Shown: one piece after another, positions 45,371 to 53,448 of the stretch
Layout: every line of letters starts with the position of its first letter
Position numbering within the stretch: the first letter of the stretch is position 1
Assembly (NCBI RefSeq): GCF_030433715.1
Contig: NZ_JAROCC010000002.1
Span: 62,001 to 126,000 of the forward strand
Direction: 5' to 3'
DNA length: 64,000 bases
Origin: Sporosarcina highlanderae
Lineage (GTDB): Bacteria; Bacillota; Bacilli; Bacillales_A; Planococcaceae
The notes under the pieces: generated by a model
What the model saw: only the letters and a program-made list of their open reading frames with translations
What the model was told of the DNA's origin: nothing
Databases searched by the model: none
Made by a program: the position numbers and the translations under genes

Positions 45371-45504
45371 TTTTTATCTATAATCTCCACTTGCGGACCT
45401 TTTTGTCGATCTTTTTCAAACTGTGCAGTCATAGCAAAGTAGATGATAGCAACTATCACTAAAACGAACACCACGAGCCCGATGACGAGCGTCCTCCCCT
45501 TCAC
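45367..45504 (-). CDS. 45-residue single-pass membrane microprotein
   Basis: A GTG at 45504 starts a frame of 46 codons ending TAA at 45367. It reads MKGRTLVIGLVVFVLVIV then AIIYFAMTAQFEKDRQKG and a charged tail. There is one hydrophobic helix with positive residues before it and a polar C-terminus. GGGGGTGA lies six bases upstream, and the start overlaps the stop of the 45501-45980 gene (GTGA), so coupled translation is likely. No family recognised. Confidence 0.72.
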   Translation of the reverse strand: MKGRTLVIGLVVFVLVIVAIIYFAMTAQFEKDRQKGPQVEIIDKK

Positions 45505-45980
45505 TTCGATTCACCCCCGCTGCGTTTGAAGCCCTCCTCTTTCAAATAAGCCGTGGCTTCCTCATAATCACCGAATCCATCCTCCAGATTATAGACATGG
45601 TAAACATTGAAGAATCCGTCCTCTTCTTGCAACGACAACTTCTGGCCCTCTTTGTTCACCCACACTTCTTCAATCGGCTCTTCTACTTCTTCAACCTCTT
45701 CTGTCGATAACGCCCGGATTGCATCACGAATCGTTGCAACCAACTCTGCCTCAGTCGCTTCACGGATGTTGACAAGCCCGCGGTCATCGGTCTGATATCC
45801 AGGGACCCCTTCTACATAGACAAATCCATTGCCGTTCGGGTGAAGATGCTGCACGACAACTGTCTTTTCATACACACTGTTTTCATAATGATAATTCAAC
45901 CGTTTCATCGACACTTCTTTTCGGGTTAGATCAGGGAACGTCTTCTCAATAATTAGTTGTTTTTCTTCGAATGTAAGCAT
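45501..45980 (-). CDS. Conserved hypothetical acidic protein
   Basis: A 159-residue soluble protein of unknown function. An N-terminal helix-strand region (KTFPDLTRKEVSMKRLNYHYENS) is followed by a very acidic linker (STEEVEEVEEPIEEVW). The last part is strand-rich with several aromatic residues (GFFNVYHVYNLEDGFGDY). No recognised domain. First gene of a two-gene unit with the 45-residue membrane microprotein. Confidence 0.7.
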   Translation of the reverse strand: MLTFEEKQLIIEKTFPDLTRKEVSMKRLNYHYENSVYEKTVVVQHLHPNGNGFVYVEGVPGYQTDDRGLVNIREATEAELVATIRDAIRALSTEEVEEVEEPIEEVWVNKEGQKLSLQEEDGFFNVYHVYNLEDGFGDYEEATAYLKEEGFKRSGGESK

Positions 45981-46024
45981 TTTTTTGCCACTCTTTCTGT
46001 TTCAAATGTCATTTCAGTATAACA

Positions 46025-46675
46025 TTATTCCTCATTCACAGTTAAGCCGAGTACACGTGCAAAGCCGACTGCCTGCTCCTTTGAAACGATACAGCCCGCA
46101 ATCTTCGGTAACGTCACTTCAATCCGATCATATGTATTGTTGGATAAATCGACACCATTCAGATCAGTTTCGGAGAAATTGATGTTATCCATCTTACTTT
46201 TTTCAAAGCGAACTTGCTTGAAATCGCATTCGTAAAAATCACTATCCATCAAATTGCATTCCGTAAACTCAACTTCCTTCATACCAGCGAAATTGAAGTT
46301 GGCATAGCGGACATCACTTTCCTTCACGAGTAAATGGCCTAACTTGGCATTCGCCAGATCGGCCCCTGTAAGTTTAGAATTAATGATTTCACAGCGATGC
46401 ATCATAACATTTTCCATTTGAGCATTCGAAAAGTCACATGCCATGAATACAACATCGACAAATTCCACGCCTTTCCAATCACTGTTCGCAAATGACATAT
46501 CTTTGAACACGCAATCATCGAACACGATGCGCTCCCCATCCGTCCCAGGCAGCAAACCACCTTCAAATTTAGCTTTTGCAATGAACCCGTCATAGCTCCA
46601 AATATCCGCAGGCCGCATTAACCCATGCTCCACCGATAATTTCGGCTTCACCCGCTTGTCTTTTTTCTTCGCCAT
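46025..46675 (-). CDS. Pentapeptide repeat protein
   Basis: A 216-residue protein whose residues 50-190 contain tandem A(D/N)LXX-type pentapeptides (CDFSNAQMENVMMH, LTGADLANAKL, CNLMDSDFYECDFKQVRF, MDNINFSETDLNGVDLSN), forming a right-handed beta helix. Some members mimic DNA and protect gyrase; others have no known role. No signal peptide. GGGGGGATTTAA precedes the ATG. It lies directly after a microprotein gene. Confidence 0.88.
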   Translation of the reverse strand: MAKKKDKRVKPKLSVEHGLMRPADIWSYDGFIAKAKFEGGLLPGTDGERIVFDDCVFKDMSFANSDWKGVEFVDVVFMACDFSNAQMENVMMHRCEIINSKLTGADLANAKLGHLLVKESDVRYANFNFAGMKEVEFTECNLMDSDFYECDFKQVRFEKSKMDNINFSETDLNGVDLSNNTYDRIEVTLPKIAGCIVSKEQAVGFARVLGLTVNEE

Positions 46676-46686
46676 TTAAATCCCCC

Positions 46687-46785
46687 CTATCGCGTCTTCC
46701 ACTCAATGACAATGACAAGCACTACAACCACAACGATTGCAAAAATATAAAACCAACTTGGAATTACACTAATTCCACCAAACAT
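46687..46785 (-). CDS. 32-residue membrane microprotein
   Basis: ATG 46785 to TAG 46687 reads MFGGISVIPSWFYIF followed by AIVVVVLVIVIEWKTR. One hydrophobic helix of about 20 residues ends in a basic tail. AAAGGGGAG lies seven bases before the ATG, and the pentapeptide-repeat gene starts 11 bases downstream on the same strand. No family recognised. The strong ribosome site makes it likely to be translated. Confidence 0.65.
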   Translation of the reverse strand: MFGGISVIPSWFYIFAIVVVVVLVIVIEWKTR

Positions 46786-46840
46786 CCCCAGTCTCCCCTT
46801 TCTTTATAAAAATGAAGATAGTAGAAGGCTTAAATAAAAG

Positions 46841-47000
46841 TTATCAACAATAAAAACAAAATTTATCAACAATAAAAACAAAATTTATCAACAATAGACT
46901 CTAAGTTACTAACATTAATAACAACATTATCAACATACATTATGGATTTACCAACAATAAAACCACATTTCGAACATGTTAGTCAAAGTTATCAACAATA
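46841..47000. repeat. Phased short-motif array E (TTATCAACAATA every 20-22 bp)
   Basis: TTATCAAC or a close variant begins at 46841, 46863, 46885, 46906 (TTACTAAC), 46927, 46948 (TTACCAAC), 46968 (TTTCGAAC) and 46989. Steps are 22, 22, 21, 21, 21, 20 and 21 bp. The first, last and some middle copies extend to TTATCAACAATA. It lies between the RlmA-type gene and the microprotein gene, both on the minus strand. Confidence 0.87.
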
Positions 47001-47044
47001 CTTAATCTTCATATCCAAACTTATATTATTAGATGAACCCGATT

Positions 47045-47908
47045 TCATCGTCGCGTACCAACAATCGCACGTAAATCAATCGTAATCTCGTTCATTCCTA
47101 CTGACAGCACCTCACGAACTCGTTCATCGCCCGCATTCCAAGTCAATGGAGTCATTCGGATCAAAGGTGCAAGCAATCCTTCCGGTAAAGCAAACTTATA
47201 GGTTATCCGTTCCGTCTCAACGTCCTCAAAGTGTTCACTGAAGCGGTCAACCGGATCGGTCTCTTCTTTTTGCGGCTTACCTTCATAGAATGCCTCACGC
47301 AGCTCCTGCAAGTATCCGGTTTCCGGCACGACTTTTACAACTTTGCCACCCTGCTTCAGCAAACGGTTGAATTCCCCATAATTGGCAGGAGATAAAACAT
47401 TCAGGATTACGTCAATCTGCGCATCCTGAAACGGCATTGCAGCCAAATCCGCCACATTCCAAATGATACCCGGATAGGCCTTCGATGCAGCGGCAATACC
47501 TTCTTTCGCAAGATCAAGCCCAATCCCGACACTTTCCGGCTTCATCTGTGAATGAATTGCTGATAAATGTGTACCTTCTCCGCACCCGGCATCTAAAATT
47601 ACAGGTTGCTTAATACTCTCGACGTGGTCAGCCACAATGGAGCAAAGTTTATCAAGAACAGGACTGAAAAACCCACTGCCCATCACTTCCGCCCGAGCTT
47701 CAAAAAGAGACCTATCATACTTTGTCGTATGTGCTTGTGGGGCCAAATTGACATAGCCCGTTTTTGCCAAGTCAAAAGTGTGCATGTTATTGCAGACGAG
47801 CTGCTTATGGTCCACCATTTCAATTCCGGATGAACATATCGGACATTTGAATAGTTCCTCATTCATGTCCAACAACTGCGCGCTTTGCATTTTCTTTGAT
47901 AATTTCAT
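47045..47908 (-). CDS. rlmA: 23S rRNA (guanine-N1)-methyltransferase, RlmA type
   Basis: A 287-residue enzyme with an N-terminal zinc site CPICSSG...LVCNNMH (C-x2-C...C-x3-H), then TFDLAKTGYVNLA and a Rossmann SAM domain with LDAGCGEGTHL and NVLSPANYGEFNRLLKQGG. It would methylate N1 of a guanine in 23S helix 35 (G745/G748 in E. coli numbering); which one cannot be decided. B. subtilis YxjB is similar. The third codon ATG (47908) has the better ribosome-site spacing than 47914. Confidence 0.9.
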   Translation of the reverse strand: MKLSKKMQSAQLLDMNEELFKCPICSSGIEMVDHKQLVCNNMHTFDLAKTGYVNLAPQAHTTKYDRSLFEARAEVMGSGFFSPVLDKLCSIVADHVESIKQPVILDAGCGEGTHLSAIHSQMKPESVGIGLDLAKEGIAAASKAYPGIIWNVADLAAMPFQDAQIDVILNVLSPANYGEFNRLLKQGGKVVKVVPETGYLQELREAFYEGKPQKEETDPVDRFSEHFEDVETERITYKFALPEGLLAPLIRMTPLTWNAGDERVREVLSVGMNEITIDLRAIVGTRR

Positions 47909-48036
47909 TTTCATTGCTCCGATCTAATGTTGTTCTATTAGTATACCGACTTTCAGTCTCTACTCAAACTATGAACAGTTTCCACTGTATCTATCTCCCC
48001 TTCAGCGGGTACAATAATAGAAAGGAGGCGATTTCC

Positions 48037-49167
48037 GTGAAGCGGATTTTTCTATTCATTATTTTCATAGTTGCACTCTATCTTGCAAAACCTTTATGGG
48101 AAGAGCCTGTTTCGAGATACATTGACCTTTCCTTTCTTAATCCTGTCGATGAAAAGATTGAAACCGTACTTGAAAATGATTCAGTCACATCAGCCATGAG
48201 TTCCATCCGTAACACTGCTGATAAATTCTTCTTTTTCATCTCATCAAAATCATCCGAAATGGAACGTTTGATTCCTGAGAAGGTCGCGAAACCGAAACTT
48301 GCCACACCCGACCATTCCGCAATGTCCATTCACAATATAGAGCTTGGCGCCACAGAAGCACAGGTAAAGGCTGAACTTGGTGAACCACAAAGCCATTCAT
48401 TGAACGAATATGGTACTGAATGGTTCACGTACCATGAGAATTACCAGAACTTTGTCATGATTTCTTTTGATGAAAAATGGAAAGTGAATGCAATCTATAC
48501 GAATGATGACCTCATTTCATCGAAAGCCGGAATCCAGTATGGTTCTGAGAAGGCTGAAGTCCGAAAAGCGTATGGAGAACCATTAAAAGAGATTCGAAAA
48601 GGCTTGAATATATACATTCTGCAAGATGGCGAAGGGATGGATTTATTTAAAGTCGGTGATATTTATATGTATGTGTTTTATGATATTCATCAAAATACGA
48701 CAGTGACGGCGGTTCAACTCATAACAACTGCACTCGAACATCGAAAATCCGGGATGTACGCAGGCGGTGATGTTTCATTACGAAACGGGTTCGAGCAGCA
48801 ACTTTTCGATTTGACGAATGCCGCGCGCGTCCGACACGGCCGCTCAATTTTGCGATGGGATGATAGAATCGCGGAAACAGCTCGCAAGCATAGCCTCGAT
48901 ATGGCGATCAATGATTATTTCAGTCATGATAATTTGGAGGGGCAGTCGCCTTTCGACCGGATGAAAGAGGATCATATCAAGTTCCGGAGGGCTGGTGAAA
49001 ATTTAGCGTACGGCCAGTCAAGCAGCATTTTCGCGCATGAGGGGCTGATGAATTCAAAAGGGCACCGGGAGAATATCTTAATAGATGATTATAGTCACCT
49101 TGGCATCGGCGTTGCGTTCAACGAAAAATCGCAGCCGTATTATACGGAGAATTTCTTTTTGAAATGA
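48037..49167 (+). CDS. CAP (SCP/PR1)-domain protein with CAP-associated N-terminal domain (YlbC-like)
   Basis: A 376-residue exported protein with an uncleaved or signal helix (VKRIFLFIIFIVALYLA), a CAP-associated domain (about 105-235, HNIELGATEAQVKAELGEPQ and a second similar half) and a C-terminal CAP domain (240-376). The CAP domain has LFDLTNAARVRHG, HSLDMAINDYFSHDNLEG, GENLAYGQ and HRENILIDDYSHLGIGV. It resembles B. subtilis YlbC; biochemical role unknown. GTG 48037 follows AAAGGAGG; the earlier ORF start is rejected. Confidence 0.9.
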   Translation: MKRIFLFIIFIVALYLAKPLWEEPVSRYIDLSFLNPVDEKIETVLENDSVTSAMSSIRNTADKFFFFISSKSSEMERLIPEKVAKPKLATPDHSAMSIHNIELGATEAQVKAELGEPQSHSLNEYGTEWFTYHENYQNFVMISFDEKWKVNAIYTNDDLISSKAGIQYGSEKAEVRKAYGEPLKEIRKGLNIYILQDGEGMDLFKVGDIYMYVFYDIHQNTTVTAVQLITTALEHRKSGMYAGGDVSLRNGFEQQLFDLTNAARVRHGRSILRWDDRIAETARKHSLDMAINDYFSHDNLEGQSPFDRMKEDHIKFRRAGENLAYGQSSSIFAHEGLMNSKGHRENILIDDYSHLGIGVAFNEKSQPYYTENFFLK

Positions 49168-49195
49168 AACTCCCATAACTATGTATGTCCAGAAA

Positions 49196-49230
49196 TATGA
49201 AAACCGGCCCAACTCTGAGCCGGTTTCATT
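49196..49230. terminator. Bidirectional terminator between the CAP gene and sodC
   Basis: TGAAAACCGGC pairs with GCCGGTTTCA around CCAACTCTGA. Confidence 0.8.
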
Positions 49231-49787
49231 TATTTCTTTGAAGTGAGAGCTGCACAAGCTATGCGATCCCCTGAATTTCCAGATGGATCTGTCTTATTAT
49301 CATCAGGGTCTGCATGAATGACAAGTGCGCTACCATCCCCATCCAAGATGGAATTTTCCTGTCCCGGCTTCAAGGTGATTTCCCCATTTGTCAGTTGCAT
49401 AGACACTTTCCCATCATCCGGAACTTCAATATTCGGCAAGTCTCCAAGATGCCACCCTTTTGGATTATCAAATCCATGTTCTTTCCCTGTTGGATTAAAG
49501 TGAGCACCGGAAGATTTGAAATCAGGCGCTGTACAGACTCCCGTTTCATGGATATGGATGCCATGCAAACCGGGTTTCAGGCCCTTTGCTTCAACATTAA
49601 TCATGACGCCTTCCTTCTCCTGTACCAATGTCACTTCACCGATTTTTTTGCCTTCCGTATTTATCAGAGGGGCTATGATGGTCTCCATCTTTTCCCCGCT
49701 TACAGGCATTGCTTTCTTCGATTTCCCACATCCTGCCACGAAAAGGATGGCGGTCATGAGTAGTACGATTATCATTTTTTTCCTCAC
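49230..49787 (-). CDS. sodC: Cu/Zn superoxide dismutase-like lipoprotein
   Basis: A 185-residue exported lipoprotein (lipobox VAGC) with a Cu/Zn SOD fold. GLHGIHIHETG gives two copper His, GAHFNPTGKEHG the bridging and a zinc His, GWHLGDL a zinc His and Asp, and ALVIHADPDD the last copper His. Cysteines in GVCTAP and RIACAAL can form the conserved disulfide. All ligands thus seem present, unlike B. subtilis YojM, which is reported to lack copper ligands. GTG 49787 follows AAGGAGG; the ORF start at 49829 is upstream of that site. Confidence 0.92.
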   Translation of the reverse strand: MRKKMIIVLLMTAILFVAGCGKSKKAMPVSGEKMETIIAPLINTEGKKIGEVTLVQEKEGVMINVEAKGLKPGLHGIHIHETGVCTAPDFKSSGAHFNPTGKEHGFDNPKGWHLGDLPNIEVPDDGKVSMQLTNGEITLKPGQENSILDGDGSALVIHADPDDNKTDPSGNSGDRIACAALTSKK

Positions 49788-49888
49788 ATAAAATCCTCCT
49801 TCAGATATACTCCTGCCAAGGATGCCCAACTGAAGGGATATTATGTATGGTAATTTTTCCCGTTATCGTGCGTTGATAAATAGAATGA

Positions 49889-49940
49889 CAAAACCGCTGC
49901 ACATTCCGATACGTTGGAATGAACAGCGGTTTTCTTTTTT
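49889..49940. terminator. Terminator of purC
   Basis: AAAACCGCTG pairs with CAGCGGTTTT, with inner ACATTCC/GGAATG; the long T run is on the plus side, a shorter one on the minus side. Confidence 0.7.
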
Positions 49941-50626
49941 TATGCTAACATCAATTTCTCAAGATCAAGCGGCGCTATGTAAACACCATTTTTATAAACA
50001 CGCATATTGCCACCGGAAATTTCATCGATCAGCATGATATTTCCTTCTGGATCACGTCCGAATTCAAGCTTAATATCGTATAACTCAAGCCCTTTCTCCG
50101 CAAGCTCCTCTTTTACGACGATTGAGATTTCCTTCGTCAACTTCTCTAAAACGACATACTCGTCCTCTGTCAAAATACCAAGCTGCGCCAATGCGTCTTT
50201 TGTAATCGGCGGGTCATTGCGGTCGTCATCTTTAATCGTCACTTCAACAAACGCATCCAAAGGTTGTCCTTCTTCGCAATAAGCCCCGTAACGACGCAAG
50301 AAACTTCCGACTGCACGGAAACGGCAAATGACTTCGAGACCCTTCCCGAATACAGTCGCCGACTTAACGGTCATTGTCGCGTCCTCGATATTCGCATCGA
50401 TATAATGCGTAGGGATTTCTTGATCGGCTAATTTCTCAAAAAAGAATTTCGTCATGCGCAAGCCCGATTGCCCCGCGCCTTCAATCGTTAATCCAACTGT
50501 ATTTGCACCCGGATCGAATACACCGTCTTCCCCGGTTACATCGTCTTTAAATGTCAATAAAACATTTCCATCTTCCAATTTATAAACGTCTTTTGTCTTT
50601 CCTTTATAAACAAGTTCCATGCCCAC
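49940..50626 (-). CDS. purC: Phosphoribosylaminoimidazole-succinocarboxamide (SAICAR) synthase, stand-alone
   Basis: A 228-residue PurC-family enzyme that joins aspartate to CAIR in purine synthesis using ATP. Motifs: YKGKTKDVYKLEDGNVLLTFKDD, CRFRAVGSFLRRYG, IVVKEELAEKGLELYDIKLEFG and LIDEISGGNMR. The segment DGVFDPGANTVGLTIEGAG differs from the usual DG..KG.I.GKG of operon-encoded PurC. It is not beside other pur genes, so it may be a second or specialised copy. GTG 50626 or ATG 50620 may start it; GAGAGG lies upstream. Confidence 0.9.
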   Translation of the reverse strand: MGMELVYKGKTKDVYKLEDGNVLLTFKDDVTGEDGVFDPGANTVGLTIEGAGQSGLRMTKFFFEKLADQEIPTHYIDANIEDATMTVKSATVFGKGLEVICRFRAVGSFLRRYGAYCEEGQPLDAFVEVTIKDDDRNDPPITKDALAQLGILTEDEYVVLEKLTKEISIVVKEELAEKGLELYDIKLEFGRDPEGNIMLIDEISGGNMRVYKNGVYIAPLDLEKLMLA

Positions 50627-50653
50627 GTTTCCTCTCTATTCGAAAATGTAGTG

Positions 50654-50756
50654 AATCGAACCACGCAGAGTTCGATTTGCCGTATTTCTGCGTTTTTTGC
50701 AGAAATTAAGGCAGCCTTTGTTCACTTATAGTATAAAGCACTTTCCCCTCATACAA
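50654..50756 (-). promoter_or_regulatory. purC promoter and leader with two hairpins
   Basis: The minus-strand TTGTAT (50751-50756) and TACTAT (50728-50733) are 17 bp apart. The predicted leader of about 95 bases contains two hairpins: TTTCTGC/GCAGAAA (50685-50705) and AATCGAAC/GTTCGATT (50654-50677). No T run follows either, so they are not plain terminators; no known riboswitch was recognised. Confidence 0.45.
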
Positions 50757-50850
50757 AAGCCAAAACTTGATGGGAGTCAAGGTTTCATTCCGAAAAACGC
50801 CTTATGACGTTAACAGGTCTATTACTTGTGCCGGGAATTAGGTAAGAAAG

Positions 50851-50898
50851 GAGAACTTTTGCATAGGAATGAGAACTCCTTCGGGATTAACGAGAACT
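50851..50898. repeat. Short phased array F (GAGAACT, three copies)
   Basis: GAGAACT begins at 50851, 50871 and 50892 (steps 20 and 21). Copies two and three extend to GAGAACTCCTTC. It lies between the divergent promoters of purC and yebC. Fewer copies than the other arrays, so it could be chance, but the period is the same. The rest of the 377-base gap holds only the two promoters and the purC leader. Confidence 0.55.
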
Positions 50899-50929
50899 CC
50901 TTCACCCATTCCATTTTCAGGATTTTTAC

Positions 50930-50959
50930 TTGTCAGCATTCCTGCAATGGGTGTATAAT
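50930..50959 (+). promoter_or_regulatory. SigA promoter of the YebC-type gene
   Basis: TTGTCA (50930-50935) and TATAAT (50954-50959) are 18 bp apart, about 45 bases before the start codon. Confidence 0.7.
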
Positions 50960-51003
50960 TGCTTGATGAAATCAATGCTCATACTGAAAGCGAGTGAATG
51001 AGA

Positions 51004-51723
51004 ATGGGCCGTAAATGGAATAACATTAAAGAGAAAAAGGCTTCGAAGGATGCGAATACGAGTCGTATTTACGCAAAATTCGGCCGTGAATTATATGTAG
51101 CTGCAAAACAAGGTGAGCCGGATCCCGAGCTGAACCAAACATTGAAAGTGGTCGTTGAACGCGCGAAAACGTACAATGTGCCGAAAGCGATCATTGACCG
51201 CGCAATCGAGAAAGCAAAAGGCGGTGCAGAGGAAAACTATGACGAGCTCCGTTATGAAGGCTTCGGCCCGAATGGATCAATGGTCATTGTCGATGCACTG
51301 ACAAATAACGTCAACCGTACTGCTTCCGAGGTGCGCGCAGCATTCGGGAAAAATGGCGGCAACATGGGTGTCAGCGGTTCAGTTGCGTACATGTTCGACG
51401 CGACTGCTGTATTCGGTTTGGAAGGTAAAACTGCGGATGAAGTGTTGGAACTTCTAATGGAAGAAGACGTTGAAGTCCGCGATATCCTTGAAGAAGAAAA
51501 CACAGTCATCGTTTATGCAGAACCGGATCAATTCCACGCAGTGCAAGAAGCGTTGAAAAATGCGGGCATTACGGAATTCTCCGTAGCTGAACTTACGATG
51601 CTTGCGCATAATGACGTAGAGTTGGACGCCGATGCTCAAGCGCAATTCGAGAAAATGATCGATGCATTAGAAGACTTGGAAGACGTTCAACAAGTTTATC
51701 ACAATGTCGATTTAAGCGAATAA
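51004..51723 (+). CDS. YebC/PmpR family protein (YeeI type)
   Basis: A 239-residue member of the YebC/TACO1 family: [84 protein letters not shown]. Members bind DNA as regulators or, as shown for some, assist translation of difficult peptides. The form lacking HS in the N-terminus matches the YeeI group. ATG 51004 is preferred to 50998 for the conserved MGRKW start. Confidence 0.93.
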   Translation: MGRKWNNIKEKKASKDANTSRIYAKFGRELYVAAKQGEPDPELNQTLKVVVERAKTYNVPKAIIDRAIEKAKGGAEENYDELRYEGFGPNGSMVIVDALTNNVNRTASEVRAAFGKNGGNMGVSGSVAYMFDATAVFGLEGKTADEVLELLMEEDVEVRDILEEENTVIVYAEPDQFHAVQEALKNAGITEFSVAELTMLAHNDVELDADAQAQFEKMIDALEDLEDVQQVYHNVDLSE

Positions 51724-51728
51724 ATAAT

Positions 51729-51780
51729 TAAAAACAGCGATTTATTTCCTTTCATCGAGGAATGAATCGCTGTTTTTATT
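51729..51780. terminator. Bidirectional terminator yebC / peptidase gene
   Basis: AAAAACAGCGATT pairs with AATCGCTGTTTTT, with inner TTTCCT and AGGAA pairing. Confidence 0.88.
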
Positions 51781-52623
51781 TTATCGTAGTTCAAAAAGTA
51801 CATTCTCTATTTCATCGAAGAAGTTAGATTCTTTCCAAATCGTTACAGCATTTATCTCTTGATACTTTTCTATCAAGCGAAGTAAAATATTGAAACCTAT
51901 AAAATATCCAAAACGTGTAAAACCAAAGTGTGTGCCCCCATTAATTGAAAACCACTCACGAAAAATTTCGGTTGGTGAATGTCTTTTTATATCCTCAATA
52001 AAAGTAGTTATGATTTTTTGTTTGTTTACCTTCGCAAATTCCAACCATTCCTCTCCACTCCCATCGTAGGAGAAATAAACAGCTTCGCCTGCAGCTGTAA
52101 CCTGTCTTGAAAAATACGTAGCGCACCCCTCTTGCAATAACCAGGTATATGGATGAAACCATTGAAGCTTCGACCAATCCATCTTAGCTTTATCTGAAAG
52201 CATATTGTGAAGGGCATGTCCAAATTCATGTGCGATTATCACTTTTAATTGCTCATCCTCTGAGGACAACCTTTCCAAACAAAACGTTACTTCTGGAATT
52301 ATTTGACGATGTGTATAAGCATTGGACCCATATGCCCCTACAATGAGATGTACATCCTTTATAAACTCAACATTATATTTCCGTTCATAGGTGGATACAA
52401 TCTGATGAATTAACTGTTCAATTTTTTTGTTTGTTTCTTTAATATCATTTAACTTCTCTGGGTATTTTTGAATTGCAGCTCTAATCTTCTCTTCGAAATT
52501 ATTACAATGATACAAAAAATACTCTTCAAAATGCGGTGTGAATTTTTGGAAGTATTGTTTTAAAAATTGTTCTGTTGGCTTGTAGTTTTCCAAAAAGTAC
52601 GGAACTGTATTATAAATCTTCAT
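51781..52623 (-). CDS. Putative zinc metallopeptidase (gluzincin-like)
   Basis: A 280-residue cytoplasmic protein. VIIAHEFGHALHNML near residue 130 is an HExxH zinc site, and LLQEGCATYFSRQ about 38 residues later supplies the Glu ligand, the spacing of gluzincins/peptidase-MA-like families. No signal peptide. Its base composition looks more AT-rich than its neighbours, so recent acquisition is possible. Substrate unknown. Confidence 0.75.
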   Translation of the reverse strand: MKIYNTVPYFLENYKPTEQFLKQYFQKFTPHFEEYFLYHCNNFEEKIRAAIQKYPEKLNDIKETNKKIEQLIHQIVSTYERKYNVEFIKDVHLIVGAYGSNAYTHRQIIPEVTFCLERLSSEDEQLKVIIAHEFGHALHNMLSDKAKMDWSKLQWFHPYTWLLQEGCATYFSRQVTAAGEAVYFSYDGSGEEWLEFAKVNKQKIITTFIEDIKRHSPTEIFREWFSINGGTHFGFTRFGYFIGFNILLRLIEKYQEINAVTIWKESNFFDEIENVLFELR

Positions 52624-52669
52624 TTTCCCTTCTCCTTCTCCCGAAAAAACTTGGTTTTATAAGGCTGAT

Positions 52670-53437
52670 TCACCGTATTACAATCTTCGTAACCAAAATT
52701 CCTTCCCTCTCCAACGCACCCGGTATCACTCTCGCAAATTCCACAGCCGTCTTCCCATCCCCATGAATACAAATGGTATCGGCCTTAATTGCCACATCGG
52801 TCCCATCGGTCGCGCACACTTTCCCTTCCTTGACCATCCGGATAATTTGCTCAATGGCGACATCATGGTCGGTAATTAATGCGTTCGCTTCCCGACGAGA
52901 CGTCAATGTCCCATCCGCCTGATAAGTCCGGTCCGCAAACACTTCATTCGCTACCTTCAATCCAATCCGCTCCCCCGCCTTGACTAACTCGCTGCCCGAT
53001 AGTCCGAAGAGAATTAGTTCGGGATCGACTTTGTAAACCGCCTCCGCTATCGCTTCGGATAATCCACGGTTCACGGAAGCCATATTATAGAGCGCGCCAT
53101 GCGGCTTCACATGCTGAAGTCGCCCCCCCTCCGCCTTTACAAATCCAGACAATGCACCTATTTGATAAACAACTAAATCAAACGCTTCCTCGGGTGAAAT
53201 CGCCATTTCACGCCGACCGAACCCAACTAAATCCTGCAATCCCGGATGAACACCGATACCAACGTTTTTCGCTAAAGCCATCCGCACCGTCCTCCGCATC
53301 GTCGCGGGATCGCCCGCATGGAAGCCACAAGCAATATTCGCTGACGTAATCGTCTCCAAGATCGCCTCATCATTCCCCATCACATACGCACCAAAGCTTT
53401 CACCCATATCACAATTCAAATCGACAACAAATCCCAA
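52670..53437 (-). CDS. pxpA: 5-oxoprolinase subunit A (LamB/YcsF family)
   Basis: About 255 aa, matching the PxpA/YcsF family: [22 protein letters not shown] at the start, [45 protein letters not shown] and TICIHGDG at the end. With PxpB and PxpC it cleaves 5-oxoproline (pyroglutamate) to glutamate with ATP. TTG 53437 (after TAGGAG) is the likely start; the ORF also allows GTG 53446. Last gene of pxpB-C-A. Confidence 0.93.
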   Translation of the reverse strand: MGFVVDLNCDMGESFGAYVMGNDEAILETITSANIACGFHAGDPATMRRTVRMALAKNVGIGVHPGLQDLVGFGRREMAISPEEAFDLVVYQIGALSGFVKAEGGRLQHVKPHGALYNMASVNRGLSEAIAEAVYKVDPELILFGLSGSELVKAGERIGLKVANEVFADRTYQADGTLTSRREANALITDHDVAIEQIIRMVKEGKVCATDGTDVAIKADTICIHGDGKTAVEFARVIPGALEREGILVTKIVIR

Positions 53438-53448
53438 TCCGCCCACTC

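Noticed and set aside
46841..47000. Array E as a DnaA-box cluster or replication origin
   Set aside because: The core is TTATCAACA, not TTATCCACA, in all copies, the spacing is too regular, and no replication genes are nearby.
50654..50705. Known riboswitch in the purC leader
   Set aside because: The hairpins do not form a purine, PRPP or other aptamer I can recognise and have no terminator T run.
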